Below are positions 33,132 through 41,556 of a stretch of DNA of 64,000 bases, one piece after another. The stretch comes from Polaromonas sp. GTDB lineage: Bacteria; Pseudomonadota; Gammaproteobacteria; Burkholderiales; Burkholderiaceae_C. Made by a program: the position numbers and the translations under genes. The stretch covers positions 1 to 64,000 of the forward strand of contig JAAFJR010000002.1 of NCBI GenBank assembly GCA_013298945.1, written 5' to 3'. Position 1 is the stretch's first letter. Every line of letters begins with the position of its first letter. The notes under the pieces were generated by a model. It worked only from the letters and a program-made list of their open reading frames with translations. It was not told the DNA's origin and ran no database searches.

Positions 33132-34439
33132 ATGACAAACGCATCCACATCAATTATTTTTACATTAGTATTTGCAGCACTTTTAGTGGCTGGCTTGATG
33201 GTCAAGTATTGGCTGGCAACTCGTCAAATTCGCTATGTCGCGCAGCATCGTGATGCCGTGCCAGCAGCTTTCGCACAAAACATCACGCTGGCAGCGCATC
33301 AAAAAGCAGCAGATTACACACTGACGAAATCACGTTTTGGTTTGCTAGAGCTGGCTTTTGGCACGGCCGTGCTTGTCGGGTGGACGTTGCTCGGTGGGTT
33401 AGATGTGTTGAATACGTGGCTGCTGGGTTTGATCGGAAACGCTTATGCGGGCTTGGCGCAACAGTTGGCGCTGTTCGTCAGCTTTGCAGTAATTGGCAGC
33501 ATCATTGAGCTGCCGTTCACGCTGTATCAAACCTTTGTGATTGAGGAGCGCTTCGGCTTCAACAAAATGACGTTAAAGCTATGGCTGCTGGACGGTATCA
33601 AATCTATACTGATTGGTGCTTTGATTGGTTTGCCATTAGCTTTACTGATTCTGTGGCTCATGGGCGCGGCGGGCAACTTGTGGTGGCTGTGGACGTGGTG
33701 TGTTTGGATGGGTTTTAACTTGCTACTTTTGGTGCTTTACCCTACGGTGATTGCTCCTATGTTTAACAAATTCAAACCTTTAGAAGACGAATCACTAAAA
33801 GCCCGTGTGACGGCTTTGATGCAACGCTGTGGCTTCTCTGCTAAAGGTTTGTTCGTGATGGATGGCAGCAAGCGCAGCGGCCACGCGAATGCATATTTCA
33901 CTGGCTTTGGCGCTTCGAAACGGGTGGTTTTTTACGACACCTTGCTGGCTAAACTCTCGCCTGCAGAGGTGGACGCTGTGCTGGCGCATGAGCTGGGGCA
34001 TTTCAAGCACAAGCATGTGATCAAACGAATCGTTGCTATGTTTGCGATGAGCTTGGTTGGTTTTGCGCTTTTAGGATGGCTGTCAGACCAAGTGTGGTTT
34101 TACACAGGCTTAGGTGTGATGCCCAACTCTATGCCTGTGACAGGCGTGCCAAACAACGCTTTGGCTTTGTTGCTTTTGATGATGGCGATGCCTGCGTTCA
34201 CGTTTTTCATCTCTCCACTCTTTGCACAGTTGTCGCGCAAACATGAGTTTGAAGCGGATGCTTACGCCGTTCAACAAACGGCGGGAAACGACTTGGCTAG
34301 TGCCTTGCTTAAGCTGTACGAAGACAATGCGTCTACGCTGACGCCAGACCCATTGTTTGTGAAGTTTTATTACTCTCATCCGCCAGCTTCTGAGCGCTTG
34401 GCTCGCATGGGTTTTACACACAGTAGGGTTGCGGTTTGA
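33132..34439 (+). CDS. M48 family membrane metallopeptidase (Ste24-like)
   Basis: About 435 residues from the ATG at 33132. Several membrane segments flank a zinc-protease core with 'HELGHFKHKH' (HExxH, residues about 286-290) and a third ligand in 'KHEFEADAYAV'. The Ste24/HtpX-type fold cleaves membrane or CAAX-like substrates in the inner membrane; in bacteria the role is probably protein quality control. Its stop overlaps the start of rsgA, an order common in this group. Confidence 0.92.
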   Translation: MTNASTSIIFTLVFAALLVAGLMVKYWLATRQIRYVAQHRDAVPAAFAQNITLAAHQKAADYTLTKSRFGLLELAFGTAVLVGWTLLGGLDVLNTWLLGLIGNAYAGLAQQLALFVSFAVIGSIIELPFTLYQTFVIEERFGFNKMTLKLWLLDGIKSILIGALIGLPLALLILWLMGAAGNLWWLWTWCVWMGFNLLLLVLYPTVIAPMFNKFKPLEDESLKARVTALMQRCGFSAKGLFVMDGSKRSGHANAYFTGFGASKRVVFYDTLLAKLSPAEVDAVLAHELGHFKHKHVIKRIVAMFAMSLVGFALLGWLSDQVWFYTGLGVMPNSMPVTGVPNNALALLLLMMAMPAFTFFISPLFAQLSRKHEFEADAYAVQQTAGNDLASALLKLYEDNASTLTPDPLFVKFYYSHPPASERLARMGFTHSRVAV

Positions 34440-35431
34440 GAAAGTTACTGCAAAAAGGTCTACAAAACGGCTTGCAAAACGGCCTAATAGTGGCTGGTTT
34501 TGGCCGCCATGTGATGGTTGAAACCGATACTGGTGAACGTATCATTTGCCATCCCCGTGGTAAGAAAAACACGGCAGTCGTGGGCGACCGTATCAAGTGG
34601 TTGGCAACTCAGGATGAGGGTACGATTGAGAAGCTAGAGCCTAGGAAAAACTTGTTTTATCGGCAAGACGAAATCCGCACCAAGTCGTTCGCTGCCAATC
34701 TAGATCAAATATTAATTTTGATTGCTGCAGAGCCAGAGTTTTCTGAAAGTCAGCTCTCCCGCGCATTGATTGCCGCTGAAGCGGAGCACATCAAGCCCGT
34801 TATTGCGCTCAATAAAAGCGATTTGAAGATTCCGTTTGCCAAAGCTTGGGAGCGTTTGCAGCCCTACAAAGAGATGGGTTACGACCTTGTCTCGTTAAGT
34901 TTAAAACCTAAAAATGTCAGTATTGATAGCGATGCTGGAGACTTTGATATTGAACAAATTGAGCAACAAGCCGAGTTGCTGATGTCGCTGCTGCAGGCTA
35001 AAACCACGCTGGTTTTAGGTCCCTCAGGAGCAGGAAAAAGCACGCTGATCAATGCCGTTGTACCTAACGCCACGGTGTTTACACAAGAAATCTCACAAGC
35101 TTTAAATTCAGGCAAACACACCACAACCAGCACGACGTGGTATTGGGTAGATGAAGCCAAAACGACAGCTTTGATTGATTCGCCTGGTTTTCAAGAGTTT
35201 GGATTGAACCACATTGAAGCGGCGCACTTGGCCAGCTACATGCCGGACTTCAAAGTGCATGTTCCAAATTGCAAGTTTTACAATTGCAGCCATTTGCACG
35301 AGCCAGGATGCGGTGTTTTGGAGTCTATGAGGTTGGATGATAAAATCGACTCTAGCCGGCGTAAAATAAGCCTAGAGCGCTATAGAATTTATAGCAGTTT
35401 ATTTGCTGAGTTATCTGAAATTCGGTATTGA
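34436..35431 (+). CDS. rsgA: Ribosome small-subunit-dependent GTPase A
   Basis: 331 residues from a TTG start overlapping the protease stop (TTGA). OB-fold N-terminus ('VAGFGRHVMVE') and a circularly permuted GTPase: G4 'NKSD' near residue 126 comes before G1 'GPSGAGKST' near 195 and G3 'DSPG' near 247. Zinc knuckle Cys279-x4-Cys284-x-His286-x5-Cys292. It matures the 30S subunit. The last 25 residues coincide with a copy of the dispersed repeat, read in a different frame from the other copies yet giving a family-like 'RYRIYSSLFAEL' helix. Confidence 0.94.
   Translation: MRKLLQKGLQNGLQNGLIVAGFGRHVMVETDTGERIICHPRGKKNTAVVGDRIKWLATQDEGTIEKLEPRKNLFYRQDEIRTKSFAANLDQILILIAAEPEFSESQLSRALIAAEAEHIKPVIALNKSDLKIPFAKAWERLQPYKEMGYDLVSLSLKPKNVSIDSDAGDFDIEQIEQQAELLMSLLQAKTTLVLGPSGAGKSTLINAVVPNATVFTQEISQALNSGKHTTTSTTWYWVDEAKTTALIDSPGFQEFGLNHIEAAHLASYMPDFKVHVPNCKFYNCSHLHEPGCGVLESMRLDDKIDSSRRKISLERYRIYSSLFAELSEIRY
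35353..35396 (-). repeat. Dispersed repeat in the 3' end of rsgA
   Basis: TAGCCGGCGTAAAATAAGCC then GCTATAGAATTTATAGC. Read as SSRRKISLERYRIYSS. Confidence 0.75.
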
Positions 35432-35464
35432 ATATTACGTTTGAAGTGCAATGGTAAGCAATAG

Positions 35465-36511
35465 TTAGCCGAGTAAATTAGACAAAGTTAGCAACGCTAA
35501 TAGCAACATCCACAGCACCACATAACGCCACACAAGGCCAACGACGCTGCGCAGATGCGCAGGCTCAGCCTCTCGGCCTGGCGTGCTGATGGTGGCTTTT
35601 GGTGCGGCCGTTGTGCTGTCCAAGTCGCCAAATGAGGAGTTAGTAGATTCTGCATGGGCTGCGGGCTTGAGCAACTCACCACCCAAACGTACATGCATGG
35701 CGCCCGATGTGGCAGCCAAAATCACGCCATCGTTCGAGTTATCTAAGGTGGGTAGCTGCTGCGCATAGTTACGCCAGCAGTCAATCGCATCTTCAAAATT
35801 ACCCACAACAGCAAACCCCATGGCGGTGAAGCGGGCAGGCAACCAATCGACCAAATACCACGCTTTTGCTGTTGTGTCGCGCAAGGGGTCGCTCACTACA
35901 GAGTTTTCGTAATGGATGTTGCCCGTGTTAGACGCGTTGAGTTTGGGTTTAAACCGTGGTTTCCAAAACCGCACGGTAAATTCGGACATACGGTAAAACA
36001 CTGCGCCAAAAGGCCCCATGCCGATGGCTGCCAAGATGACATACCAAGTCAGTACACCAAACACATGGCGATGCGACGCTAAAACCGAATACTCTATAAC
36101 GTGTCGCACAATATCGCTGCGCGGAATATTACTGGCATCAACATTTTGCCAATCTGCCAAGAGCTGGCGCGCTAGATCTTCGTCACCAGCGTCTAGTGCA
36201 TCGCGAATGTCGGTGAAGTGGTAGCTGAATTGCCTAAACCCAAGGGTGACATAAAGCACCATCACATTCCACACTACGGCTGCTGGCCAGCCGATAGCGT
36301 ATATCAGCAACCAATGCACGGCGAGTACTGCTAAGGCTGGCAGAGCTGCTGTGATGAGCCAAACCACCCAGCTATGGTCTGATTTGCCGGCATCAAAATT
36401 GCTGCTCACCGCGTTCGCCCAGTGGCGCAAACCGTGGTGAATGGGGTTGCTACGGGTAAGGGGTTTGACTTGCTCAATCAAGAGCGCACAAAGAATGGCA
36501 AAAAAGCTCAT
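35465..36511 (-). CDS. CobD/CbiB (AmpE-like) family membrane protein
   Basis: About 348 residues with four to five membrane segments. 'FFAILCALLIEQVKPL' at the N-terminus and 'HVIEYSVLASHRHVFGVLTWYVILAAIGMGPFGAVFYR' region match the CobD/CbiB-AmpE superfamily. CbiB attaches aminopropanol in cobalamin synthesis, but no other cobalamin gene is near and this branch is usually only named by family, so a cobalamin role is doubtful. ATG at 36511 preferred over GTG at 36517. A Thr/Ser-rich linker precedes the last membrane segment. Confidence 0.8.
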   Translation of the reverse strand: MSFFAILCALLIEQVKPLTRSNPIHHGLRHWANAVSSNFDAGKSDHSWVVWLITAALPALAVLAVHWLLIYAIGWPAAVVWNVMVLYVTLGFRQFSYHFTDIRDALDAGDEDLARQLLADWQNVDASNIPRSDIVRHVIEYSVLASHRHVFGVLTWYVILAAIGMGPFGAVFYRMSEFTVRFWKPRFKPKLNASNTGNIHYENSVVSDPLRDTTAKAWYLVDWLPARFTAMGFAVVGNFEDAIDCWRNYAQQLPTLDNSNDGVILAATSGAMHVRLGGELLKPAAHAESTNSSFGDLDSTTAAPKATISTPGREAEPAHLRSVVGLVWRYVVLWMLLLALLTLSNLLG

Positions 36512-36550
36512 AACCACATCATAAAGGATGGAAGTCTGAGTACCGTAGCT

Positions 36551-37252
36551 TTAAGCGTGCAAAAAGCGATAAAAATTACGCAACATGCCAGCCGTAGCAC
36601 CCCAAATGAAATGCTCTTTGCCGTTGGGCGCGCTGGCATCAGGGTAGGGCATAGAAAACCACTTGCGCCGTGCGCCTTGCCATTCAAACACATGCTCGTG
36701 GTGGTTGGCAGGGTTCATCAGGAAGGACAGCGGGACTTCAAACGCATGCGCCACTTCATCGGTGTTGAGCTGTAGCTCAAAATCTGGCTGCAACAACGCC
36801 ACCACGGGCGTGATGACAAATTGCGTGCCTGTCAAATACGTTGGCATGCTGCCTATGACTTCAATGTGTGACTTAGCTATGCCCACTTCTTCAAAAGTTT
36901 CGCGCAGCGCGGTAGCTACGGCGTCGGCATCGTCCTCATCCGCCTTGCCACCAGGAAAAGCGATTTGCCCACCGTGTGTGGACATATGCAAGGTGCGCTG
37001 TGTTAGCAGTACATGCAGCTCTTCGCGCATCACCAAGGGAAAAAGCACCGAAGCATTGGCTATTTGTCGTTGGCTGAAGCTGCTTTCACGCAGAATTTCA
37101 GGTGACCAGGTTGGCTGGTTCGCAAATCGCTCACGCAAAGCTTGTGGCAGCATAACTTCAGCTGAAATGGCTGGCATGCCCGCGCCCGTGCGAGTAACAG
37201 GCACTTTGCGTGGATCAAAAATCGGTGGTGCGATGTAATCTGGTGCAGACAT
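36551..37252 (-). CDS. Nudix hydrolase, CoA pyrophosphatase type (NudL-like)
   Basis: 233 residues. Nudix box with 'GGKADEDD' and 'RETFEEVGI' at about residues 99-123, preceded by 'LLTQRTLHMSTHGGQIAFPGG', which carries the UPF0035 signature of CoA diphosphatases. It would split CoA or acyl-CoA into phosphopantetheine and 3',5'-ADP. It lies between the CbiB-like gene and the rplS terminator. Confidence 0.9.
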   Translation of the reverse strand: MSAPDYIAPPIFDPRKVPVTRTGAGMPAISAEVMLPQALRERFANQPTWSPEILRESSFSQRQIANASVLFPLVMREELHVLLTQRTLHMSTHGGQIAFPGGKADEDDADAVATALRETFEEVGIAKSHIEVIGSMPTYLTGTQFVITPVVALLQPDFELQLNTDEVAHAFEVPLSFLMNPANHHEHVFEWQGARRKWFSMPYPDASAPNGKEHFIWGATAGMLRNFYRFLHA

Positions 37253-37264
37253 GATCTTTAGAGA

Positions 37265-37323
37265 ATAAAAAAACCGCTAAAAGTAACTCAAAGAAATAAC
37301 TCAATGAGTGACTGGTAGCGGTT
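37265..37323 (-). terminator. Rho-independent terminator of rplS
   Basis: On the minus strand: AACCGCTA/TAGCGGTT outer stem (37272-37279 and 37316-37323) with inner AGTNACTCA/TGAGTNACT pairing, followed by a T run (A run at 37267-37273 on the plus strand). Confidence 0.85.
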
Positions 37324-37363
37324 GTTTTCAGAGCCAGTGGGGTCTGACTCTTTTACTTTGGCT

Positions 37364-37753
37364 TTAAGCTGCGGTAACTGCAGCAGCCTTGATCTTTTTA
37401 GGCGCCAATTTTTCTTTGATACGTGCAGACTTGCCGCTACGATCACGCAAGTAGTACAACTTAGCGCGGCGAACATCACCACGACGTTTCACTTCAATCG
37501 CTGCGATCAATGGGCTGTAAGTTTGGAACGTACGCTCAACGCCTTCACCGCTGGAGATTTTACGAACGGTAAAACCGCTGTTCAAACCACGGTTACGCTT
37601 GGCGATAACAACGCCTTCAAACGCTTGTAAACGCTTGCGAGTTCCCTCGACCACGTTAACGCTAACGATAACGGTGTCGCCAGGCGCAAACTCAGGAATG
37701 GTTTTGTTCAAACGAGCAATTTCTTCTTGCTCTAGTGTTTCGATTAAGTTCAT
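37364..37753 (-). CDS. rplS: 50S ribosomal protein L19
   Basis: 129 residues. '[47 protein letters not shown]' region is diagnostic of L19, with a Lys/Ala-rich tail. It sits at the 30S-50S interface. It is normally directly after trmD; here an islet of about 2.4 kb intervenes and rplS has its own promoter-like -10. Confidence 0.97.
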   Translation of the reverse strand: MNLIETLEQEEIARLNKTIPEFAPGDTVIVSVNVVEGTRKRLQAFEGVVIAKRNRGLNSGFTVRKISSGEGVERTFQTYSPLIAAIEVKRRGDVRRAKLYYLRDRSGKSARIKEKLAPKKIKAAAVTAA

Positions 37754-37865
37754 AGTTTCCTCTTGTGATCATGGCCGCACCAACGTCGGGATTGACATAT
37801 GCTCAATAGATTTACAGAAGAAATCTGCAAAAAGAGCGGTCGGCCAGAGGATCGAAAAGCCTTTG

Positions 37866-37871
37866 ATTATA
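37866..37871 (-). promoter_or_regulatory. -10 box of rplS
   Basis: TATAAT on the minus strand, inside GCTATAATCAAAGGCTTTTC, a sequence shared with the rpsP promoter. No good -35 hexamer is visible. An own promoter makes sense because the gene is cut off from trmD. Confidence 0.6.
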
Positions 37872-38013
37872 GCAGTTTGTGGGGCAGCAGCCTAGAGAGT
37901 TATCACAAGCCGCCATTTTCGTAGACCGAGTGACATAAAACGGGTATAAATGCATTCAATCATAATTTGACCCTAATTATTCCTTAATTAAAGCAGGGGT
38001 TTTTCCAGACTAA

Positions 38014-38559
38014 ATGAAAACACTTTATAAAATTCAAGCAGCTAATTCTTATCAATCGCTTCTAATTGATAATTTTCATGAATGGATACCATTTAGTTCA
38101 ATTATTCATAAATCCACGTATGAAAATAAAATGCCAGTATGTTTTCATTTTGAAACGATAGATAAAAAAAATAAAAATACACCAAACATTTGCACAGTTT
38201 ATTCTTCGGGAGTTGTGGCTTTTAGCTCAGAATTAAAAGATATAGTTTTACCAACTTCGAAAACTGAAGTTGAATTAATTCCAATTCAGGTTGATAATAA
38301 ACAATGGTTTATTATCAATTGCATGCAAACTGTCACTGATATTGACTTTAATCATTCAAATGTTATGCGAGGTTTAAATGGTGAAATTTTTATGATTATG
38401 AAAATACGAGTTATTGACTCTAGGGCGAAAAATTGGGAGATGTTTACAATAAACGGCTCGAACCGGACAATGCTAATAGTGACTGAATCTTTTCGCGATC
38501 GCATTGAAAAAAATAAATTAAAAGGAATTACTTTTAAAAAAATAGGTGAAATGCTTTAG
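38014..38559 (+). CDS. AT-rich orphan protein, possibly Imm43/DUF1629-like
   Basis: 181 residues, no signal peptide or membrane segment. The gene is visibly much richer in A/T than its neighbours and uses AAA, AAT and ATT codons heavily, a sign of transfer. I do not firmly recognise it. The C-terminal segment 'VTESFRDRIEKNKLKGITFKK' type ending resembles the pattern of Imm43/DUF1629 immunity-like proteins, but this is from memory only. No toxin partner is adjacent. It lies in the islet that separates rplS from trmD, opposite in strand to the Fic gene. Confidence 0.6.
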   Translation: MKTLYKIQAANSYQSLLIDNFHEWIPFSSIIHKSTYENKMPVCFHFETIDKKNKNTPNICTVYSSGVVAFSSELKDIVLPTSKTEVELIPIQVDNKQWFIINCMQTVTDIDFNHSNVMRGLNGEIFMIMKIRVIDSRAKNWEMFTINGSNRTMLIVTESFRDRIEKNKLKGITFKKIGEML

Positions 38560-38645
38560 CTATTAGTTGTGTGAGATGGGTTAGGCTGAGTAGACGCGAG
38601 TTAGATAACCGTGCGATTTACTGTCTTAAGAGTGGAAAATAGCTG

Positions 38646-38690
38646 TAGACGGCGTATTTGTTGCCTGAGTAGCTATAAAAAATATAGTAA
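38646..38690 (-). repeat. Dispersed repeat, islet left copy (intergenic)
   Basis: TAGACGGCGTATTTGTTGCC then GCTATAAAAAATATAGTAA. It is part of a longer segment (38646-38765) that matches 40068-40188. Confidence 0.88.
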
Positions 38691-38765
38691 ATAATTGCAC
38701 AATAAGGGCGGCTAAACACCTCTATTTAAATCTAGAATCAACGCTTTTTGTTCGAGTTGGTCTCA
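38646..38765. repeat. Left member of ~110-bp direct repeat flanking fic, with trmD remnant
   Basis: Aligns with 40068-40188 beyond the dispersed repeat itself: TAAGGGCGGCTAAACACCTC (38703-38722) against TGAGGGAGTCTAAATGCCTC (40124-40143), 15 of 20 equal; ATCTAGAATCAACGCTTTTT (38730-38749) against ATCTAAAATCATCGCTTTTT (40151-40170), 18 of 20 equal. In the right copy the second block is the stop and last codons of trmD; here it reads ...KKR-stop on the minus strand, a decayed trmD tail. Confidence 0.75.
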
Positions 38766-38769
38766 GCGG

Positions 38770-39927
38770 TCATCGCGTTAAAAGATCAATGTAGTTGGCA
38801 TAGCTGTAACTGCGGTTTTTTTTCTGGCCTGTCAACTCTGCCACTATGCCCAGACTTTCTAAAACTTTGATAGCCGCAGTCGCTGTGGGCGTGGTGGTTT
38901 GCAGCTTTTGCCGCACTTGCTCGATCGTAAAGCGCGGCATCATGGGCAATAGTTCAAACAAACGGTAGCTGGCTGGGCTGGCATGGGTGGCTGCGACCAA
39001 ACGGCGACGATCTTGCCCCACCAAGCTGGCAATGGCCACAATGTTGCGTTCAGCCTCTGCTGCTGCCTCGGCTACGCCTTCCAAAAAGAAAGTCACCCAG
39101 CTTTCCCAGTCGCCCTCTAGCCGCACGTTTGACAAGCGGCGGTAATACTCGGATTGGTGCATCTTGAGATAGCCGCTCAAATACAACAACGGCTCGGGTA
39201 ACAACTGCCAAAACTCCATCAAAGCCGCGATCAGCAAACGGCCAATCCGGCCATTGCCATCTAAAAAGGGGTGAATGGTTTCAAACTGCACATGTATCAA
39301 CGCAATTTTGACTAAGGCTGGCAAACTAGTTGGTTCGTCAGAGGCCGTGTGGTGGATAAAGCGCTCTAAGTCTGCTAATAGCTGCGGCACCTGCTGCGCA
39401 GGGGGTGGGACAAAAACCGCATTGCCCGGGCGCGTGCCGCCAATCCAATTTTGCGATTGCCGCAGCGCTCCCGGCTGCTTGCCTGTGCCCCGTGCGCCAT
39501 CTAGCAGCAGTCGATGCGCCTCACACAGCAAGCGCACGCTTAGCGGCAAACCAGCGGGGTCGCGCAAGTTGTCTTGCACCAGTCGAAAGGCACGCAGATA
39601 GTTGCTTACCTCTTGCACGTCGTCCGTATTGCTGACGGCAAACCCAGCCTCGTTGTTTAACAGGTCAACCAGCGTGGCCTGCGTCCCTTCAATCTGCGAA
39701 GTCAGCAAAGCCTCTTTACGCACCGCGCTGTATAGCAGCCAATCGATAGACGGCACCAAACCCGACACGGCCGCCAGCCGCGCCAGCGCCAACTCAGCGC
39801 GGGCGTTGCTTTGTGCAAAAAAGTCAGGCTGCAAAGCTGGCTCGCTCGGTGGCAAAGCGTGCGGCACAAAGGTGCGTACAGGCTCACCCAAGGTGGTGGA
39901 TGTGAGGTAAGTGCCCGTGGTACGCAT
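38770..39927 (-). CDS. Fic domain protein (AMP transferase type, class II)
   Basis: 385 residues. The Fic motif 'HPFLDGNGRIGR' starts at His219. An inhibitory helix motif T76-S-Q-I-E-G81 fits (S/T)xxxE(G/N) placed N-terminal, i.e. class II, where the Glu blocks ATP. The C-terminus is a winged-helix domain ('FTIEQVRQKLQTTTPTATAAIKVLESLGI'). Such proteins AMPylate targets and are often self-regulating. It is richer in G/C than the adjacent orphan gene and is bracketed by diverged direct repeats, so it was probably acquired. Confidence 0.92.
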   Translation of the reverse strand: MRTTGTYLTSTTLGEPVRTFVPHALPPSEPALQPDFFAQSNARAELALARLAAVSGLVPSIDWLLYSAVRKEALLTSQIEGTQATLVDLLNNEAGFAVSNTDDVQEVSNYLRAFRLVQDNLRDPAGLPLSVRLLCEAHRLLLDGARGTGKQPGALRQSQNWIGGTRPGNAVFVPPPAQQVPQLLADLERFIHHTASDEPTSLPALVKIALIHVQFETIHPFLDGNGRIGRLLIAALMEFWQLLPEPLLYLSGYLKMHQSEYYRRLSNVRLEGDWESWVTFFLEGVAEAAAEAERNIVAIASLVGQDRRRLVAATHASPASYRLFELLPMMPRFTIEQVRQKLQTTTPTATAAIKVLESLGIVAELTGQKKNRSYSYANYIDLLTR

Positions 39928-40067
39928 GGTTTTAAAGTTTGCTTGAATGAAGTGATTGCATATTAAAGTAAAATTTACTACGAGTCAAGGCGATGAAAGC
40001 TTGCTTTAATTAGCCAAAAAAGTGCTTATCACAAGGAAATCCTGTTTTTGTGGATAATATTGGCCTA

Positions 40068-40111
40068 TAGCCGGCGTATTTATTGCCTAGATTGCTATAA
40101 AAAATGTAGTA
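40068..40111 (-). repeat. Dispersed repeat, islet right copy (intergenic)
   Basis: TAGCCGGCGTATTTATTGCC then GCTATAAAAAATGTAGTAA, immediately downstream of trmD. It is part of the longer segment 40068-40188 duplicated at 38646-38765. Confidence 0.88.
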
Positions 40112-40158
40112 AAAATTGCGCATTGAGGGAGTCTAAATGCCTCAAGTTCAATCTAAAA

Positions 40159-40881
40159 TCATCGCTTTTTCAACAAATCAGGTCGCAGTTCAGTCGTCAG
40201 CTTCAGTCGCTGCTCCTGCCGCCATTGCTCAATATTCACATGATGCCCAGACAATAAAACCTCGGGGACGGGTTTTTTGACACCTTGATCTTCCCAAATC
40301 TCAGGGCGGGTGTAGTGTGGGCAGTCTAGCAAGCCGTTCAAGGCGGGGTTGAAGCTGTCTAAATGGTGGCTGTCTTGGTCGCTTAAAACGCCGGGTTGCA
40401 GACGAGCGACGGCATCTAAGAGCGCCATTGCGGCAATTTCGCCGCCTGAAAGGACAAAGTCGCCCAAGCTGATTTGAATATCGACGTAGGCTTCAATAAA
40501 CCGTTGGTCAATGCCTTCGTAGCGGCCGCAAATGAGTACCGCGCCGTCACTTTTTGACCATTTTTCCACGCTCGGGTGATCCAGTTTTTGGCCGATGGGT
40601 GAAAAAAGTACCACGGGTGCTTGGTTTGCATGGTTTCTGTCGGTTTGAATCGCTTCTAAACACAAACGCAGTGGTTCAGCCATCATCACCATGCCAGGGC
40701 CGCCGCCAAAGGGGCGGTCGTCGATTCGGCGGTAGGTGCCTAGCGCAAAGTCGCGCGGGTTCCACAGGCGCACATCCACCAATGGGGCATTGTCTTTGGT
40801 TTCAAACGCACGGCGGTTGATGCCTATGCTTAAAAACGGCGCGAAAAGTTCAGGGAAAAGGGTGATGACATCGAAGCGCAT
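40159..40881 (-). CDS. trmD: tRNA (guanine(37)-N1)-methyltransferase
   Basis: 240 residues. Typical 'MRFDVITLFPELFAPFL' start, trefoil-knot region 'YEGIDQRFIEAYVDIQISLGDFVLSGGE' and 'PHYTRPE'. It makes m1G37 in tRNA, preventing frameshifts. Third gene of the rpsP-rimM-trmD operon, 26 bp after rimM. Its last codons lie in the right-hand direct repeat of the Fic islet. Confidence 0.97.
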   Translation of the reverse strand: MRFDVITLFPELFAPFLSIGINRRAFETKDNAPLVDVRLWNPRDFALGTYRRIDDRPFGGGPGMVMMAEPLRLCLEAIQTDRNHANQAPVVLFSPIGQKLDHPSVEKWSKSDGAVLICGRYEGIDQRFIEAYVDIQISLGDFVLSGGEIAAMALLDAVARLQPGVLSDQDSHHLDSFNPALNGLLDCPHYTRPEIWEDQGVKKPVPEVLLSGHHVNIEQWRQEQRLKLTTELRPDLLKKR

Positions 40882-40907
40882 GGCATTGGCTAAGGCTATG
40901 GGCTGTC

Positions 40908-41483
40908 TTAGTAATCTGGCTGCCAGTCAACGGTGATGCGTTTTTCGGTCAAGTTCACGTCGTCCACAAAGTGCGAGACGAAAGGAATCATGCGTTCTTG
41001 CACTTTTTCGCCATCGCCTAAATTTTCCGTGTACTCAATCACCAAAACAGTCTGCGGGCCGGTGGCGAGTAAGTCTTTCACGATGCCAAGAGCAATGCCT
41101 TCGCGGTTGATGACGTTTAGTCCCATCAAATCGACCCAATAGTACGAATCAAGCTCAGGCGTCGGAAAGCTAGAACGTGGAACGAAGATGCGTGAACCTT
41201 TGAGTGCTTGGGCAAGGTCTCTGTCTTCCATGTCGTGCGCGACGGCAACGATGGTGTCGGAGTGAACTTTCGCCTCACGAATGCGCATCAGCTGCGTGCC
41301 AGCAAAGGCGGTTTTACCACGTTCGGTGGGTTGCAAATACCAGCGTTTGGATGAAAAAAGCGCCTCGGGGTCGGCGCTGTGAGGTAAAACTTTGAACCAG
41401 CCTTTGAGCCCCCAAGCATCGGCTATGCGCCCTACTTGGATGGCATCTGCTGGCAAATCTACCGGTTCAAGGCCTTGCAACAT
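40908..41483 (-). CDS. rimM: 16S rRNA processing protein RimM
   Basis: 191 residues. N-terminal RimM beta-barrel ('VGRIADAWGLKGWFKVLPHSADPEALF' region) and C-terminal PRC barrel ('YYWVDLMGLNVINREGIALGIVKDLLATG' region). It helps assemble the head of the 30S subunit through S19. Between rpsP and trmD in the usual operon order. Confidence 0.96.
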   Translation of the reverse strand: MLQGLEPVDLPADAIQVGRIADAWGLKGWFKVLPHSADPEALFSSKRWYLQPTERGKTAFAGTQLMRIREAKVHSDTIVAVAHDMEDRDLAQALKGSRIFVPRSSFPTPELDSYYWVDLMGLNVINREGIALGIVKDLLATGPQTVLVIEYTENLGDGEKVQERMIPFVSHFVDDVNLTEKRITVDWQPDY

Positions 41484-41556
41484 ACGATTTAAAAATAAAT
41501 TTCAAAAGATGCTTTTAGCTAGTGCCTTGAACTGAAATCAACAACAAAGTTGTTGA

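Noticed and set aside
35465-36511. Cobalamin biosynthesis locus
   Set aside because: Only the distant CbiB/AmpE-family likeness is present and no other cobalamin gene is near.
36663-37238. A 191-codon plus-strand open frame opposite the CoA-Nudix gene
   Set aside because: Ser/Cys-rich shadow translation; the Nudix box is clear on the minus strand.
38770-39927. A toxin-antitoxin pair formed by fic and the AT-rich gene
   Set aside because: The Fic protein carries its own inhibitory motif, the genes are on opposite strands 210 bp apart, and their base composition differs; no evidence for pairing.
40048-40257. A 69-codon plus-strand open frame through the repeat next to trmD
   Set aside because: It is made of the repeat plus antisense trmD and has no start signals.
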